Source of the DNA: Chloranthus sessilifolius
Taxonomy: Eukaryota; Streptophyta; Magnoliopsida; Chloranthales; Chloranthaceae
DNA length: 64,000 nucleotides
Direction: 5' to 3'
NCBI GenBank assembly: GCA_021018995.1
Contig: CM037586.1
Span: 153,120,060-153,184,059 of the forward strand
In this document: positions 23,807 to 34,825 of the stretch, piece by piece
How the letters are laid out: the number at the start of each line of letters is the position of its first letter
How positions within the stretch are numbered: the first letter of the stretch is position 1
Notes under the pieces: generated by a model
What the model was told of the DNA's origin: nothing
The model's database searches: none
Seen by the model: only the letters and a program-made list of their open reading frames with translations
Program-made: the position numbers and the translations under genes

Positions 23807-25490
23807 TTAGACAGTTGAGGGAAACACTTCCTCTACTTCTTTTTCTTTTCCCTTCTCTCTTCCTTGCTCTTTCTCTTTCTTTGACTCTTTTGCTGCTTCT
23901 TTTTTTTCATCAGCTTCCACAGGCATTTCCACTTGATTATTGGTTTCTCGTCCACTTCTCAGCACCGTAACAGCTTTCAACTGTTGACTATTTGATGGTC
24001 CTTCATCAGATGATGCTTTGCCTCGAGGATTGTTAATGGGTTGGCTAGGGAGCCTACCTTCCTCTCTTTGACTCAACTAATTTGTCAGTTGACTAAATTG
24101 ATCTATCATCATCTGCTGAAAAGCTTGCATATTTTGCATAATCTTTTCCTCCAAATCAGAATCTTTTGAAACGGAGGCCTGAGATTGATTAAAATTCTGA
24201 TTTTTTCGATAATCAAAATTCGAAAGATAATAAGGAGGGTTCTGCTGGAAATTAGAATTTTACTGTGGATCATTACATTGGATATGAACTGCTGATTCAC
24301 CTGTCCAGTTTGGTTTGATCCTCTCCATCCGAAGTTGGGGTGATTTTTCCATTCCGGATTGTATGTGTTTGAGTACATGTTCCAACCTTGTCGCTGATAT
24401 GATTGAGTCAGATTCACCTGCTCTTGAGGAGTAGGTTCATCAGGAAGAAATGACAAGGTAGTAGGGCACTCGTTAGCCATGTGACCTGGGTGGTCACAGA
24501 TTGAACAAGCGGTGGGGTTGATGGGACTCTTAGCTTGCTTAGTTGCAGCTAACAACATGTTCATTTGCTTGGACAACATATCAACCTTTGTTGAAGGATC
24601 TGAAGTATTGTTATTGACATCAAATAATCCATTTCTGGTCAACACATGTGATTTTGTTGCCACATCCAAATTAGTTCGCTCCATTGTCGCATTTGGATTG
24701 AAGTTTGATATAACTTTTCAAACAATGCACACAGCTCATCAGCCTCTTTCGTGGCACACGATCCTCCGCAAGATGCATCAACCATGCGTCTCTCTTCGAG
24801 AATTAGTCTATTGTAAAAACTCTGGACCTGCTGCCACCTTGGCAGTTGATGATTTGGACAGCTCTTAATCAATTCCTTAAAACGTTCCCAACATTTATGA
24901 AATGTTTCTGTAGGTTGTTGGGAAAAGAATTGGATCTTCTTATGCAACTCAATGGTTTTAGTCATGGGAAAATATTTTTTAAGAAACTGACGGTGTAGCT
25001 CTGCCCAACTCTGAATAGATTGTGGTTCTAAGGAGTAGAACCAAGTTTTTGCCTTATCTCTTAAAGAGAAAGGAAAGAGTCGCAGCTTAGCTATTTCGTC
25101 GGTCACATTTTGTACACGGAACATTTTACACACTGCAATGAACTCATTCAAATGAACATGTGGATTTTTGTTTGATAATCCATGATAAATTGGTAACATT
25201 TGAATCATTGCGGATTTAAATTCATAATTATTCCCTGGGATGGGGGCATGCATGATACTATCTTGATCCTCGTAAAAACCAAGATCATTATAATATTCCA
25301 ATATTCTCGGGCCCTCATCATGATTATTGTTTCCATTATTTTCATTATTATTGTTCTGATTATTTCCATTCCTTTGATCTGCTATAGTCTCAGTATGATG
25401 ATACTGATTCCTCTGGATTCTGCGATTCTCTCTACAAGATCATTCGATCTCAAGATTAAATGGTTGCAGATGTGGGTGATGAGAACGAGT
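23807..25490 (-). CDS. Gag region of the Athila-like element
   Basis: Retrotransposon gag core with RLFPFSLRDKAKTWFYSL and FHKCWERFKELIKSCPNH (about 24850-25080), preceded by an Asn-rich N terminus. It is followed by one CCHC zinc knuckle (CSICDHPGHMANEC, about 24470-24512) and an acidic/basic linker rich in Glu and Lys (23807-24076). Broken; fossil. Confidence 0.87.
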
Positions 25491-25556
25491 AAAGCTCATG
25501 CACCAACACCCAAAACAAAGATTGTTGAGTCCACAATAAATCCACAAATATCAGCT

Positions 25557-26270
25557 TTAATCGATTGAAGCAAATGTTTCAATCGATTGACACAAAGCAC
25601 AGACAAATATTCAACCAGGGACTTAATCCGTCAATCAATTGAAAGAGTGGTCTCAATCGATTGATGTTCAAAAGTTAGAATCGGTCAACACAGAAATTTC
25701 AGTTGAAATGGCCAACAGCAGAGGCCTAGTCAATCGATTGACATAGAAATGTCAATCGATTAAGCTCTATAATGAACAGTAGCCAGTATCAGAAGAAAAG
25801 AAATTTTTTTTTTTTTAATTAAATTCGAAAATTAAAATCTAAAATTTAAATTTCAAAATCCACAATTAAAAATTAAAAATTCAAATTTTAAAACCTAAAG
25901 GCAATCCTACAAAATCTTATAAAATCTTACCTAAAAGACAAAAAGAAGGGAGAGAATAAAAAGATTCCTACAAAGCCTAAGTAGTCCCACAAAAATTAAT
26001 AACTAGATTTTAAAAAATCCTACAAGATATTTTCTTAAAAAGGAAGATAAGGAAAAAGAAACTCCTATAGAATCTAAAATACGAAGTCCTAACAATCTCT
26101 ACTTCCTAAAACAAATCTTTGATTTCCTAAAAAAAATATGAAATTTGCAATTCGGGTCTCACACAAAATAGTCAATCGATTGATCCTTTCGTCTCAATCG
26201 ATTGACGATTCAATATAGAGACCACACAGAACACACTCAATCGATTGAGGAACAGATCCCAATCGATTGA
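25557..26270. promoter_or_regulatory. Five 22-bp-spaced CGAT palindrome pairs in the 5' leader
   Basis: Pairs start at 25557/25579, 25631/25653, 25730/25752, 26172/26194 and 26237/26259, between the primer site and gag. All spacers are 10 bp and all differ in sequence. Confidence 0.65.
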
Positions 26271-26323
26271 CTGTCAACCAAAAGTACAAATCTCTTTTCG
26301 AATTAATCAAAATTTCGTCGATT

Positions 26324-26341
26324 TCCCCGGCAGCGGCGCCA
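26324..26341 (-). other. Primer binding site (tRNA-Asp type)
   Basis: TGGCGCCGCTGCCGGGGA on the minus strand begins 6 nt after the 5' LTR and resembles the tRNA-Asp primer site known for Athila elements. Confidence 0.88.
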
Positions 26342-26347
26342 AAAACT

Positions 26348-27702
26348 TGGTCGATTTTAAAGTGTATCCTTGCAAGTGCACAAGATCTATTGCAGCATGG
26401 CAAGAACAAGGGTGTCGAACCCACAGGGAAATGTAAATTTTAATTAATTCTTGTAGAGACTTTAAAACGTCCCCAAGGAAGTACCAAGAGGCAGATTCAC
26501 TTTATCAAAAACTTAACAAACTATCCCTAAATGCAATAAAACTAACTAATCTGAGCAGAGATGATTAAAAAAAAAAAATATTTTCAATGATCTAGGAATA
26601 TGCTACCCCAGATTTGTACCCCTTTTCTACCATTAAAACCTACAGTTTCATTAAAGCATCATTCACACCATCATTCATCTAGAAAAATGATTCGTAAATA
26701 AATGTGATCATCAATCCGGCATATCGTATCTAAAAATAATGACTCAGCCTATCATTGCGGTATGAGTCATATACAAAGAATAGCATACCTTATGATGTTT
26801 AGATCACGACAGTAAATACACAATCGCTCTGCAGCCTAGATCAGTCTGCAGGTCTAGATCTAGCGATTACGGTCGCTGATTCGCGTAATCAACGGTCATA
26901 ACAAGCATTCAATATATTCAATCACATATATTTTGAGCAAAATGATTCCATGATGACATAAATAGACTACGGCATTAATCATAAAAAATGGTTACTTATC
27001 TAGGGATCGCATCTTTCCCGATCAACTGATTTAGCCGCTCATCCTTGGTGTATGATTTCTTTGCATGTTCAAAACCATTTCACTTTTCATTTCTCTCTGA
27101 AAGGTATTTTATTTATAATGTCTTTTCCTAAATACAATCTATGAATGTAAAAGAAAGACAGTGCAAATCCTAAGTACAATCTACCCAGATCAAACCCTAG
27201 AAGAAGGAGGAAAGAAGAACTCTTGAAGAATGAAAAGAGAAAATCCCAAAATTCCAAAGTGAAAAAACCTAAAAACCAAAAATGAGTAATGAATTAATAA
27301 TCCTCCTCCTCACAAAGCCGTAGCTTTCATTTTATAGAGTCAAGCAAACCCTATCCCTAATAGCCTCAATCGATTGAGGATAAGTTCTCAATCGATTGAC
27401 TTTTGATTCGCAAAAAGTAAGGGAAAAGCTGTCTTCTAATGTCAATCGATTGACACATAAGGGTAGAGTCTTCATTCCTTTGTTAGATGTTGAGCTACTT
27501 CACGGATTTCAATGTTTCTTTTGACATTTTTATCCATAGCTCTTATGCAGCCTTTAATTACTTTCTTTTATGCTCTTTAACAATCCAACGGTCAGAAACA
27601 CCTGTAATCATTAAAACCTCACAACAACCATCAGATGCTTTCATTGGATAGCTAAATGTAGGAATTAGAGTGCGAAATATAGTCACATTTCAGCGCCGAT
27701 CA
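26348..27702 (-). repeat. 5' LTR of the Athila-like element
   Basis: 1355 bp, collinear with 9632-11007. It has one palindrome pair (27366/27388) and a single motif at 27442 where the 3' LTR has a pair. Confidence 0.93.
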
Positions 27703-27907
27703 CTTCCCGATGATAACAATAGTATTGGTCGAGATGGAATATGCAATAGAGTGATTATGAGGAGTAATAGGGGTGATGGCATTGTCGAAGCTCCTGTTGT
27801 TCCTTAAAGTTTGATTTGTTTTGTATTCTTTGTACTATGTCACTTCCTTTTCAATAAAATGGGTGAGGACCCTACAACCTCAAGCTTATCTATCAAAAAA
27901 AAAAAAA
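27703..27907 (+). mobile_element. LINE 3' end with poly-A tail (segment 3 of 3)
   Basis: The LINE reading frame resumes after the CTTCC duplication (DDNNSIGRDGICNRV) and stops at TAA about 27808. The short 3' UTR contains AATAAA (27855) and ends in a run of A (27894-27907). Confidence 0.85.
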
Positions 27908-28376
27908 ACTCTATATAAACAACCTCACAAGCTTCCATGAACCATACCAAGTGCTGAAATCAATACATATTAAAGGAAACTTGATTTCTGTATTGAGTAA
28001 GGTGAGATTTGAGAGATTTGTAGTTTTCACAGATTAATAAAATGACTCAACATCACTCATGGACGTGAACAAATTGTCGAACCACGTAAATTTTGTATTT
28101 GCATTTTGCTTGTTGTGTGTGTTATTTGATTGTCATAATTTCTACATGTTATATTTTCAAATGAAAGAAAGAAATGTTAACTATTTATATATACTTAATT
28201 TCTAGAAGGCTAGTAGCATTAACTACTTAGATATTGATAGTTTAAAAATAATACTTAAATTTTACTTCGACTGGAGCTCCACTCGATAGAATTGACCTAG
28301 AACATGAAAGTTTCAAGCTTGAAGAGCATATCGCTAAAATAGAGCTTAGGTACATTTTCTCAATTGTCAACAAAAC
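27908..28376 (+). other. Copia-like LTR-type DNA, boundaries unclear
   Basis: CTCTATATAAACAACC resembles a TATA box. ATTGTCGAACCACGTAAATT (about 28074) is a phrase common near the 3' end of plant Copia LTRs. The start is hidden by the LINE. No coding sequence seen. Confidence 0.35.
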
Positions 28377-28745
28377 TGTTAGGAATTTAATCAGACACCA
28401 TCGAACTCCCTATCGCAATGAATACGGAAAAATAAGAAGACGCAAAAGCAATCTAACACAACACAAAGAGATTTACGTGGCTCACTCAATCTAGGGCTAC
28501 ATTCACGGAGTATATGCACTATTAATGAACATTTACAACGCACACACTCTTTTCTCTCTAGTAAACTCTCATTCAAGATCTAATACAATCTTCAATAGCC
28601 AACATGCTGTTAAACCAAGGGCGTAGTCCTTTAAAGAACAGAGAAGAGATCTATTGGAATATGTTAAAGATTCCAATACAAGAATGACTTCAATCGAATG
28701 TTTCGATCCCCAAGCTTTTCTTCAATACCTTACCTCTCAAAGTAT

Positions 28746-28814
28746 CACTACAAAAAAATAGACTATTATTAACGGCAGTTTTTGGCTGCCACTAATATCT
28801 TGTTTTTGCTAGTG
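28746..28814. mobile_element. 69-bp CACTA-type miniature element
   Basis: Starts CACTACAAAAA and ends TTTTTGCTAGTG, with 3-bp duplications TAT at 28743-28745 and 28815-28817. The centre has the foldback GGCAGTTTTTGGCTGCC. It shares the (G)CGGCAGTTTTT subterminal motif with the element at 30257-30409. Confidence 0.75.
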
Positions 28815-28964
28815 TATTCACTCTAGTTTTTTCTCTTGAAAACTCTCGTGAAACCCTAGAAAACCTTGTGCTAATAGGTTCCAACCTTTATTTTGAAACT
28901 TTGACTAAAAGAATCTTCTATAATAGCCACGCAGTTCAAATCCGCGGAACTTATCCGCCCATAA

Positions 28965-29141
28965 TCGATCGATTGATTTCACCACTCGATCAATCGATTT
29001 CAATCTGAGAGCTACCAAACAATTTTCTGCTCAGACTCAATCGGTCGATTTCCCAGCTCGATCGATCGACTTCAACCAATGAGCAGCATGTTTATTTTCG
29101 TTTAGAATCGATCGATCGCTCCCAAAGCTTGATCAATCGAT
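28965..29141. promoter_or_regulatory. Three 22-bp-spaced CGAT palindrome pairs in a Copia-like LTR
   Basis: Motif starts at 28965/28987, 29037/29059 and 29108/29130. Cores are variants of TCGATCGATTGA and CGATCAATCGAT. Spacers are 10 bp (TTTCACCACT, TTTCCCAGCT, TCCCAAAGCT). Confidence 0.55.
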
Positions 29142-29784
29142 TGGGACCCGAGACCACTCTTCAGAATATCTCAAATCGTACTGTTGGGATTAAACCTAAC
29201 CAACAAAGATAACAGTAGTTTGTCTAGTAATATTTTCGTTAACATACTCTAATCTTCTTACATCTAGAGATGATATACTTAGAACTACATAAACACATGG
29301 TTAATATCAATAGAAAATATGCCTAAGCTTAATATATTAGTTCTTGGATTTGGCATAAGAAAATGGCTCCCAGGTCAATCTTGCAAGTAAAAAATTTTAG
29401 GCTTTTCGAGTTCTGTGATCTCGACGGTCCCTTCCAGCATCTTGGCAACCTTCCCCATCGAAGGCCTCATCTCCGGTCTCTCTTGCAGGCACCACATAGC
29501 AGTCTTTACCATCCAATCCACCATCTCAAAGTGTACCCTCTTGTTGTAGGAATCAAGAATCCGAGCGTCTAGAATGTCTTCCACTTTCTTCTCTATATAA
29601 ATTTTCTCAAATGCCCAACTCGGAAAATATAGCTCCTCGCTCTCCATCGAGGACTGGCAGAATTCAAAGTTTATGATTCCACTCACGATCTCCAGCACCA
29701 CCATACCGAAACTATAGCGTCAGCTTTGGCTGTAATAGGGCCGTTCATCACCCTTTCGGGCGCCAGGTACCCCCGCGTTCCCCG

Positions 29785-30694
29785 TAAAGAAAGAGATGAA
29801 CATAAGAACATTAGAATAGAGAAATTACCACAATCGATTACATTGTTTACCGTACATTAATTCTTTGATAAGAAAGTGTATAAATGAGATTACAAATATA
29901 ACCGTCAATGGTTATCTAGAAGTAGGAATGAACATGGGTAAGTGAATTGTTATCTAGAAATAGGAATGATACGATATTGAGCGTTATTATCTAATATTCC
30001 CCTTCAAGTTGGAATGTGAACGCTGAGAACATCCAATTTTGAAGATAAACATAATCTTAAAAATTCGCGATGATGTTGCCGAAAGTCAATCTTACTTGTT
30101 GGTGGTCACCGCCTGTCTATGAAGTTCATCACTGTCGCATCCCGCTCATCTTGGAGTCTGTCGAAGCCAGTGGCACACTTGATCAGGTCTGTCATGATCT
30201 CTCCCAACAACAATTGAAGACAAATCATATGATAAGTCTCTTAATGCGTGTTCATACACTACAAAAAATAAGACTATTAGCGGCAGTTTTTTTAACAAAA
30301 AACTGCTGCTATTAATCCTATCACTACCAAAAACTGCTGCTATTAGTCATGCCGCTACCAAAAAATGCCTTTATAGCAAGTGCTGCTAAAACTTCTTATT
30401 TTTATAGTAATAGGAAGGATAAACTCTAAAAACTATATTTTTTTTTAAAAAAAAAGAATGAATTGAATAAGGCGTGAGCCATTAGGACTCTAATACCATA
30501 AAGAATGAGATAAGAAGAAGACAAAATAGAAAAAGTAACTTTTATTATATTTTCCTTTGATGAATACAAAAGAGCTAAGAGTTCTTTTTTTATAATACAC
30601 TAAGTTTCTGGCAATGTAGGTTAGTGGATACATGGGTAAGTGAATAGTTATCTAGAAGTGGAAATGATAAGGTATTGAGTGTTATTATCTAATA
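29785..30694 (-). mobile_element. 910-bp LTR mini-element (TRIM-like or deleted Copia) in the kinase exon
   Basis: Perfect 5-bp duplications CCCCG lie at 29780-29784 and 30695-30699. LTRs are 29785-29996 and 30499-30694, both ending TATTAG..TTCTTTA on the minus strand. A tRNA-iMet-type primer site (TGGTATTAGAGTCC, minus strand) lies beside the upstream LTR, and a polypurine-like AAGGGGAA beside the other. No coding capacity. A CACTA MITE has inserted in its centre. The empty site restores the kinase codons for GIRGTRGYL. Confidence 0.85.
30257..30409. mobile_element. CACTA-type MITE, 153 bp
   Basis: Begins CACTACAAAAAATAAG and ends CTTATTTTTATAGTA (the last base is changed from the usual G). 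3-bp duplications ATA flank it at 30254-30256 and 30410-30412. The inside repeats AAACTGC(T/C)GCTATTA. It is nested in the 910-bp LTR mini-element. Confidence 0.75.
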
Positions 30695-31961
30695 CCCCGG
30701 ATGCCAGACACACTCACCATGTCCTCTTTCTTGGCAAGCTTAGCCAACCTGAAATCCGATACTTTTGGGAAGAAATCATCCTCCAAAAGTTTGTTTTCGG
30801 GCTTGATATCACAGTGAAGCACCCATTCCAGGCATTCTTCGTGCAAGTAGGCGATTGCCCTTGCCACTCCTGCAATTCGGTATAGAATTTTCCAATCCAA
30901 CAACGGTCTCAGTGGCGAAGCAGTATATGTTTGAACCGGTACCAGATTTTGGTCTCTAACAGGAGCTGCTGTAGCAAAGAGGAACTGATCGAGAGAACCA
31001 TTTGGGATGTACTCGTACAGTAGCATTCGCTGCGACCGCTCGGCACAGAAACCCCACATGCGGATTAGATTGAGGTGGTGCATTCGGGCAATTATAGTAA
31101 CCTCAGCCCAAAACTCTGCCTCACCCCCGGCGACATCTTTCAGGCGCTTGATGGCGACAATTCGATGGTCTGGAAGCTCGCCTCTATAGACAATGCCAAA
31201 CCCGCCGTAACCGACGACGTTGGAGAAGTCCTTTGCGTCTGCTTTGATTTCAGCATAGGTGAACCACTTAGGCCCCCCTGCCCGAAGGAATTCGAGACCA
31301 AAGGTTCTAGCCATGTCTCTGTACTTGGAGTATTTCCTCAAGAAGGCCCAAAAAGAGAGCACGCCACCGATGAGTTCGAGCACGAAGAGGGAGCAGATGA
31401 GTGCGAGGTTTCTCGTCGTCGCATTGAATTCATTCGGGGGTAAAGGGAGGCTTATTCGACTCGGGCAAGTTGTGTCGAGCGTTGAAGTCATACCAGTGAA
31501 ATTGGTTGCAATATCAGGTTCTGACCGGCCGAACACGGAGATAGGTGACCATTTCGGTGGCTGGGGACCAGTACCCATTTACGAGGCGATCGACGTGGAG
31601 AACACAGTACCGATTTCCTTCGAATTTGAAGGAGAATCCAAGGCACCTGGGATTGGATTGGCAGTTCGATTGGCAGGTGGTCAAATTGGGGGATATTAAA
31701 TTGGATCCACCAGTGTAATTGACGAAATCGAGTCGGATGAACTTGCTGTCTAATGGGTCGTCCGATCTGATGGTTAGTTCACAGGATCCAACAGATATGC
31801 AGGTGGTCTTATCGGCGTTGTCGCTCTCGCAGATGTAATTTGGGCCGCACGTTCCATGGACCCTGCATATCTGTTGGATCGCTTGCCAAACAATGGTCCA
31901 GTTACCCCTAGTAAGATCTAGGCTATGGATTCGCAGGTTGCCGTCGAGATCCAAAGTCAAC

Positions 31962-33829
31962 CTATTACGAAAAACCCAATAAATGAACGCTACTTAGAGA
32001 AGCAAATTCACCATGGCATTTAGAATACGAGAGCCGTTACTTGCACAAGCTACCGTAGAATCAGATAATACCCATCCATGATCTGATGATTGGAAGAAAA
32101 GATAATCTACGGTCAACTATTGAATCATATAATAGCCTTTTATGACATTTAATCACATGATAAAGATTATGATCATAACCTTCAAATCAGACGGAATGGA
32201 TGGTGCATAGGTCTACAAAATACCAAGCCTATCGTTTAATCTATGTGCAAGGCCAACTACTCGGTGTGTACAAGTAACGGGTCCCTAAAATATTCTTGAA
32301 CAATAAATCCAAGGGTGCTGACGTTCGCGCCCACGCAATCTCTGAGGTGCCAACTTTTGGAATCGCCTGAAAACAGTTGACTTCTTCAATCAGACAATCT
32401 AGATAGTTTTTCATCACAATCTTCCACTGGATGGATCTTGAGACCATGAAAATACCATTAGACGGTCTGTTTTTATTTCATGTGGTACAAATCTCTAAAA
32501 ATAGAGAACAACTACTTGCACACGAGACGAGATTCCACATGTACACATCACACTCAAACGACATTTTTCGGGATCTAGACCACGTGGAATAAAAAACAGA
32601 CCATGTAATGGTACGTTCATGGTCTCAAGTTTCATCGTGTGGATAACTGGGGAGAAAAACGATCTTGATTGTCTGATTCGAACGTACGTGCCCTTAGAGA
32701 TTGCGTAGGCGTGAAAAGAGGTACTCTAAATCCAAAGGCAACCTCTATTCGCGCCAACTGGTTTACTGAATACATCAAGGTTCGAAACTCCTTTAAACCT
32801 TTCGACTACTTGAAATTAGATGATGAAGATTGTTTTTCACCGCGATCTTCCACACAAATGATCTTGAGACCATTAGCATACCATCAGACGACCAACTTTT
32901 TATATCGGGGTAAAAATAATGTCTATCATCAGATTTCAAGCCGTCAATGGTTTCAAGGGGTTTCGAACGTAGGCGCTTTCAGAAAACCTATCAGCGCTAA
33001 TAGAGGTACCCATAATCCAAGGATACCTAAGTTCGTTTATACATCCAAAAACCCTTGAAACCCTTTGACTGCTTAGATCAAACGATCAAGATCATTTTTC
33101 ACCCCAATTTGGATCTCACCCCAATCTTTTATTCGAACGTGATTTTAGGGCCATTGTTTTGGGATGTGTCATGTGGAATAAAAAAACATTCTTTTGATCA
33201 TCAAATTATGGTCTCAAGATCTATTGTGTTAAAGATTGAGGTGAAAAACGATCTTGAGTGCCTGATTCCAAGTCATCATGGGTTTCAAGGGCTTTCGGAT
33301 GTAGAAGCTAAACCTGTAGGCGCGAATAGAGCCACCCTAAAAATCCAAGGTTAGCTCTATTCACGCGTCTGGATTAGTGTCAGCACATAAGTTTAAAAAT
33401 CATTAATTGCTTTCAATCATGAGATGGAGATGGAAGATACGAGATCATTTCATCCAAATCTTTCACCCAATGGATCTTGAGATCATGCTTTGTATTTCAC
33501 ACCAAAAAGGCATTTAAAATTATATTTGAGCGTGATGTGTATCATATTATTTTTAGTGACTTTCAAATATGGTTGGCCCATGGTCTCAAGATTCATTTGT
33601 GGAAGATGATCCGAATGAAAAACAATCTCCATAGTGTGATTTAAAGTAGTAAATGATTTCGAGAGGTAGGTGCCCTCCGTGATCTGTGATCTGTGATATG
33701 GTTGGCGCGAATATTGCTTACCCAAATTTGATTACCCTATTTTCTTAGAAAATTCAGACCGAAATTCTAAAACATTTAAAATTTCATGCAAAATCAGGAG
33801 GAGGTTGGAACTAATAAGTCAGAACAAAC
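31962..33829 (-). other. Intron or insertion in the receptor-kinase pseudogene
   Basis: The coding sense is continuous from KLR to RLTLDLDG when this segment is skipped. Its edges read CG/GTTTGT and TAATAG/G, acceptable splice sites, but GGTT also occurs at both joints and could be a 4-bp target duplication. It contains inverted and direct copies of a dispersed repeat (key phrase GATCTTGAGACCAT or its complement) near 32420, 32610, 32850 and 33200. No coding content is recognised. Confidence 0.6.
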
Positions 33830-34644
33830 CGGCGTAGTTTGCCTTCAGCGCCAAGGTCAGCCGAAATCCTCTGCGACCCATCCGCCATGACCAGTGACCC
33901 CTCCGAAGTAAGATTTCGAATTTGATTTTCATTGTCGGTAGGCCAATATTGGTCAGTGGAACTAAACACTAGGTTTGTCAAATCAAGAAACTCGAACTTC
34001 CCGGGAGTCGTAAGAGCTCTCATCTTTCCGTGACACGAGCTTCGCTTTATTAGGCCTCAACATCTGGTTCGGGAGGATCGTGTCTGTGAAAAAGTCAAAG
34101 CTCGTCCACTTCCCGAACACCAAGTTTCCTTCTTCATGAAGCTCTAACATCGAAGAATTGGAATTAGGTGCTCCAACGGCTGTACGAAGTACATCACTTC
34201 CGGTCAGTCCGGTGAGGACGAGGGCGCCAGAAGGAGAAACTACGAGAGACGAAGAGCTGTTTGCCGTCGCCGTTGAGGGTCCATGTAACAGTTTTTTCAG
34301 AGGCGTTTTGGTACCAAATTGCGAAGACGTAGAGTTGGGGAGAACCGGGTAGGGTGCGGAAACCGGCTGCGAAGGTGGAGTTGGGAGATACGAGGATTTT
34401 GGTTTGTTGGTTGGGGCGTCATGGAGAGTCGGTGATGGAAAAGGAAGAGAGTTGTTGGGAATATCTGGGAGAAGGAGTGCAAGAGAGGAGAAAGGATAAG
34501 AGAAAGAAGATGAGCCCTGAGGAGTTCATTTTTATTTTTTTTTACGACTCTTGTTTAGCCATTAGGTGTTTTCTTGCTGCTTTGTGGTGTTAGATTTTAT
34601 AGAATTGTTGTAGTAGCTACAGGGAGATGTTGATCGAAGACTTG

Positions 34645-34825
34645 GGCATTAAATTTGACCAAGGCTTTTAGAGTGAGTTTGAGTAGAGAGACCGTCTTCC
34701 CTGGGCTGTAGACTAGCATATATTCTTTCACAGGCATTAAATTTTACCAAGGCTTTTGGAGTGAGTTTGATTAGAGAGACCGTCTTCCCTTGGCTGTAGA
34801 CTAGTATTCTTTCACAGGGCATTGC
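34645..34825. repeat. Tandem duplication, unit 85-88 bp
   Basis: Copies start at 34645 and 34733 with GGCATTAAATTT(T/G)ACCAAGG and a third start is visible at 34818. It lies just upstream of the receptor-kinase pseudogene. Confidence 0.85.

Larger units (their letters stand above)
9632..27702 (-). mobile_element. Athila-like Ty3/gypsy LTR retrotransposon, 18.1 kb with nested insertions
   Basis: Both ends are secure: perfect 5-bp duplications CTTCC at 9627-9631 and 27703-27707 lie inside the LINE, and both LTRs have TG..CA ends. In minus orientation the order is 5' LTR (26348-27702), primer site matching tRNA-Asp (26324-26341), gag, protease, reverse transcriptase, RNase H, integrase, an extra downstream ORF, polypurine tract GTTTGGGGGTG beside 11008, and 3' LTR (9632-11007). 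The order, the tRNA-Asp primer and the extra ORF after integrase fit the Athila branch. The two LTRs differ by only a few percent by eye, so the insertion is fairly recent. It is broken, with roughly half a dozen or more breaks in its reading frames, plus a nested solo-LTR insertion of 3.8 kb. Confidence 0.93.
28377..29203 (-). mobile_element. Copia-like solo LTR with paired CGAT palindromes
   Basis: The plus strand reads TGTTAGGAATTTAATC at the start and ATTAAACCTAACCA at the end, an inverted TG..CA terminal pair. AGCCACGTAAATCTC (minus strand, about 28468) is the phrase typical of plant Copia LTR 3' halves and gives the orientation. Flanks AAAAC and ACAAA are not identical, so the target duplication is unproven. 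A 69-bp CACTA relic sits inside. Three palindrome pairs lie at 28965-29141. Confidence 0.6.
29375..34482 (-). pseudogene. G-type lectin S-receptor-like kinase, ZmPK1-like, pseudogene
   Basis: Pieces in order on the minus strand: leader and B-type lectin domain (ILVSPNSTFAAGF and VFAIWYQN, 33830-34482), the SLG-type segment LTLDLDGNLRI and PAN-like cysteines (31520-31961), one transmembrane segment (about 31345-31407), and a Ser/Thr kinase (GYGGFG loop, VAIK lysine, HCDIKPEN). The best match from memory is the ZmPK1 group of plasma-membrane receptor kinases. Decay is clear: a TGA at 34419-34421 in the lectin frame, frame changes near 34230, 31540 and 29720, DFG replaced by DFR (about 30750), and a 910-bp LTR element in the kinase activation loop (29785-30694). 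A 1.87-kb intron or insertion lies at 31962-33829. The last codon is at 29378, before TGA. Confidence 0.85.

Noticed and set aside
29785-30694. Intron of the receptor kinase
   Set aside because: LTRs, a primer site and 5-bp duplications show it is an inserted element, and skipping it restores kinase codons exactly.
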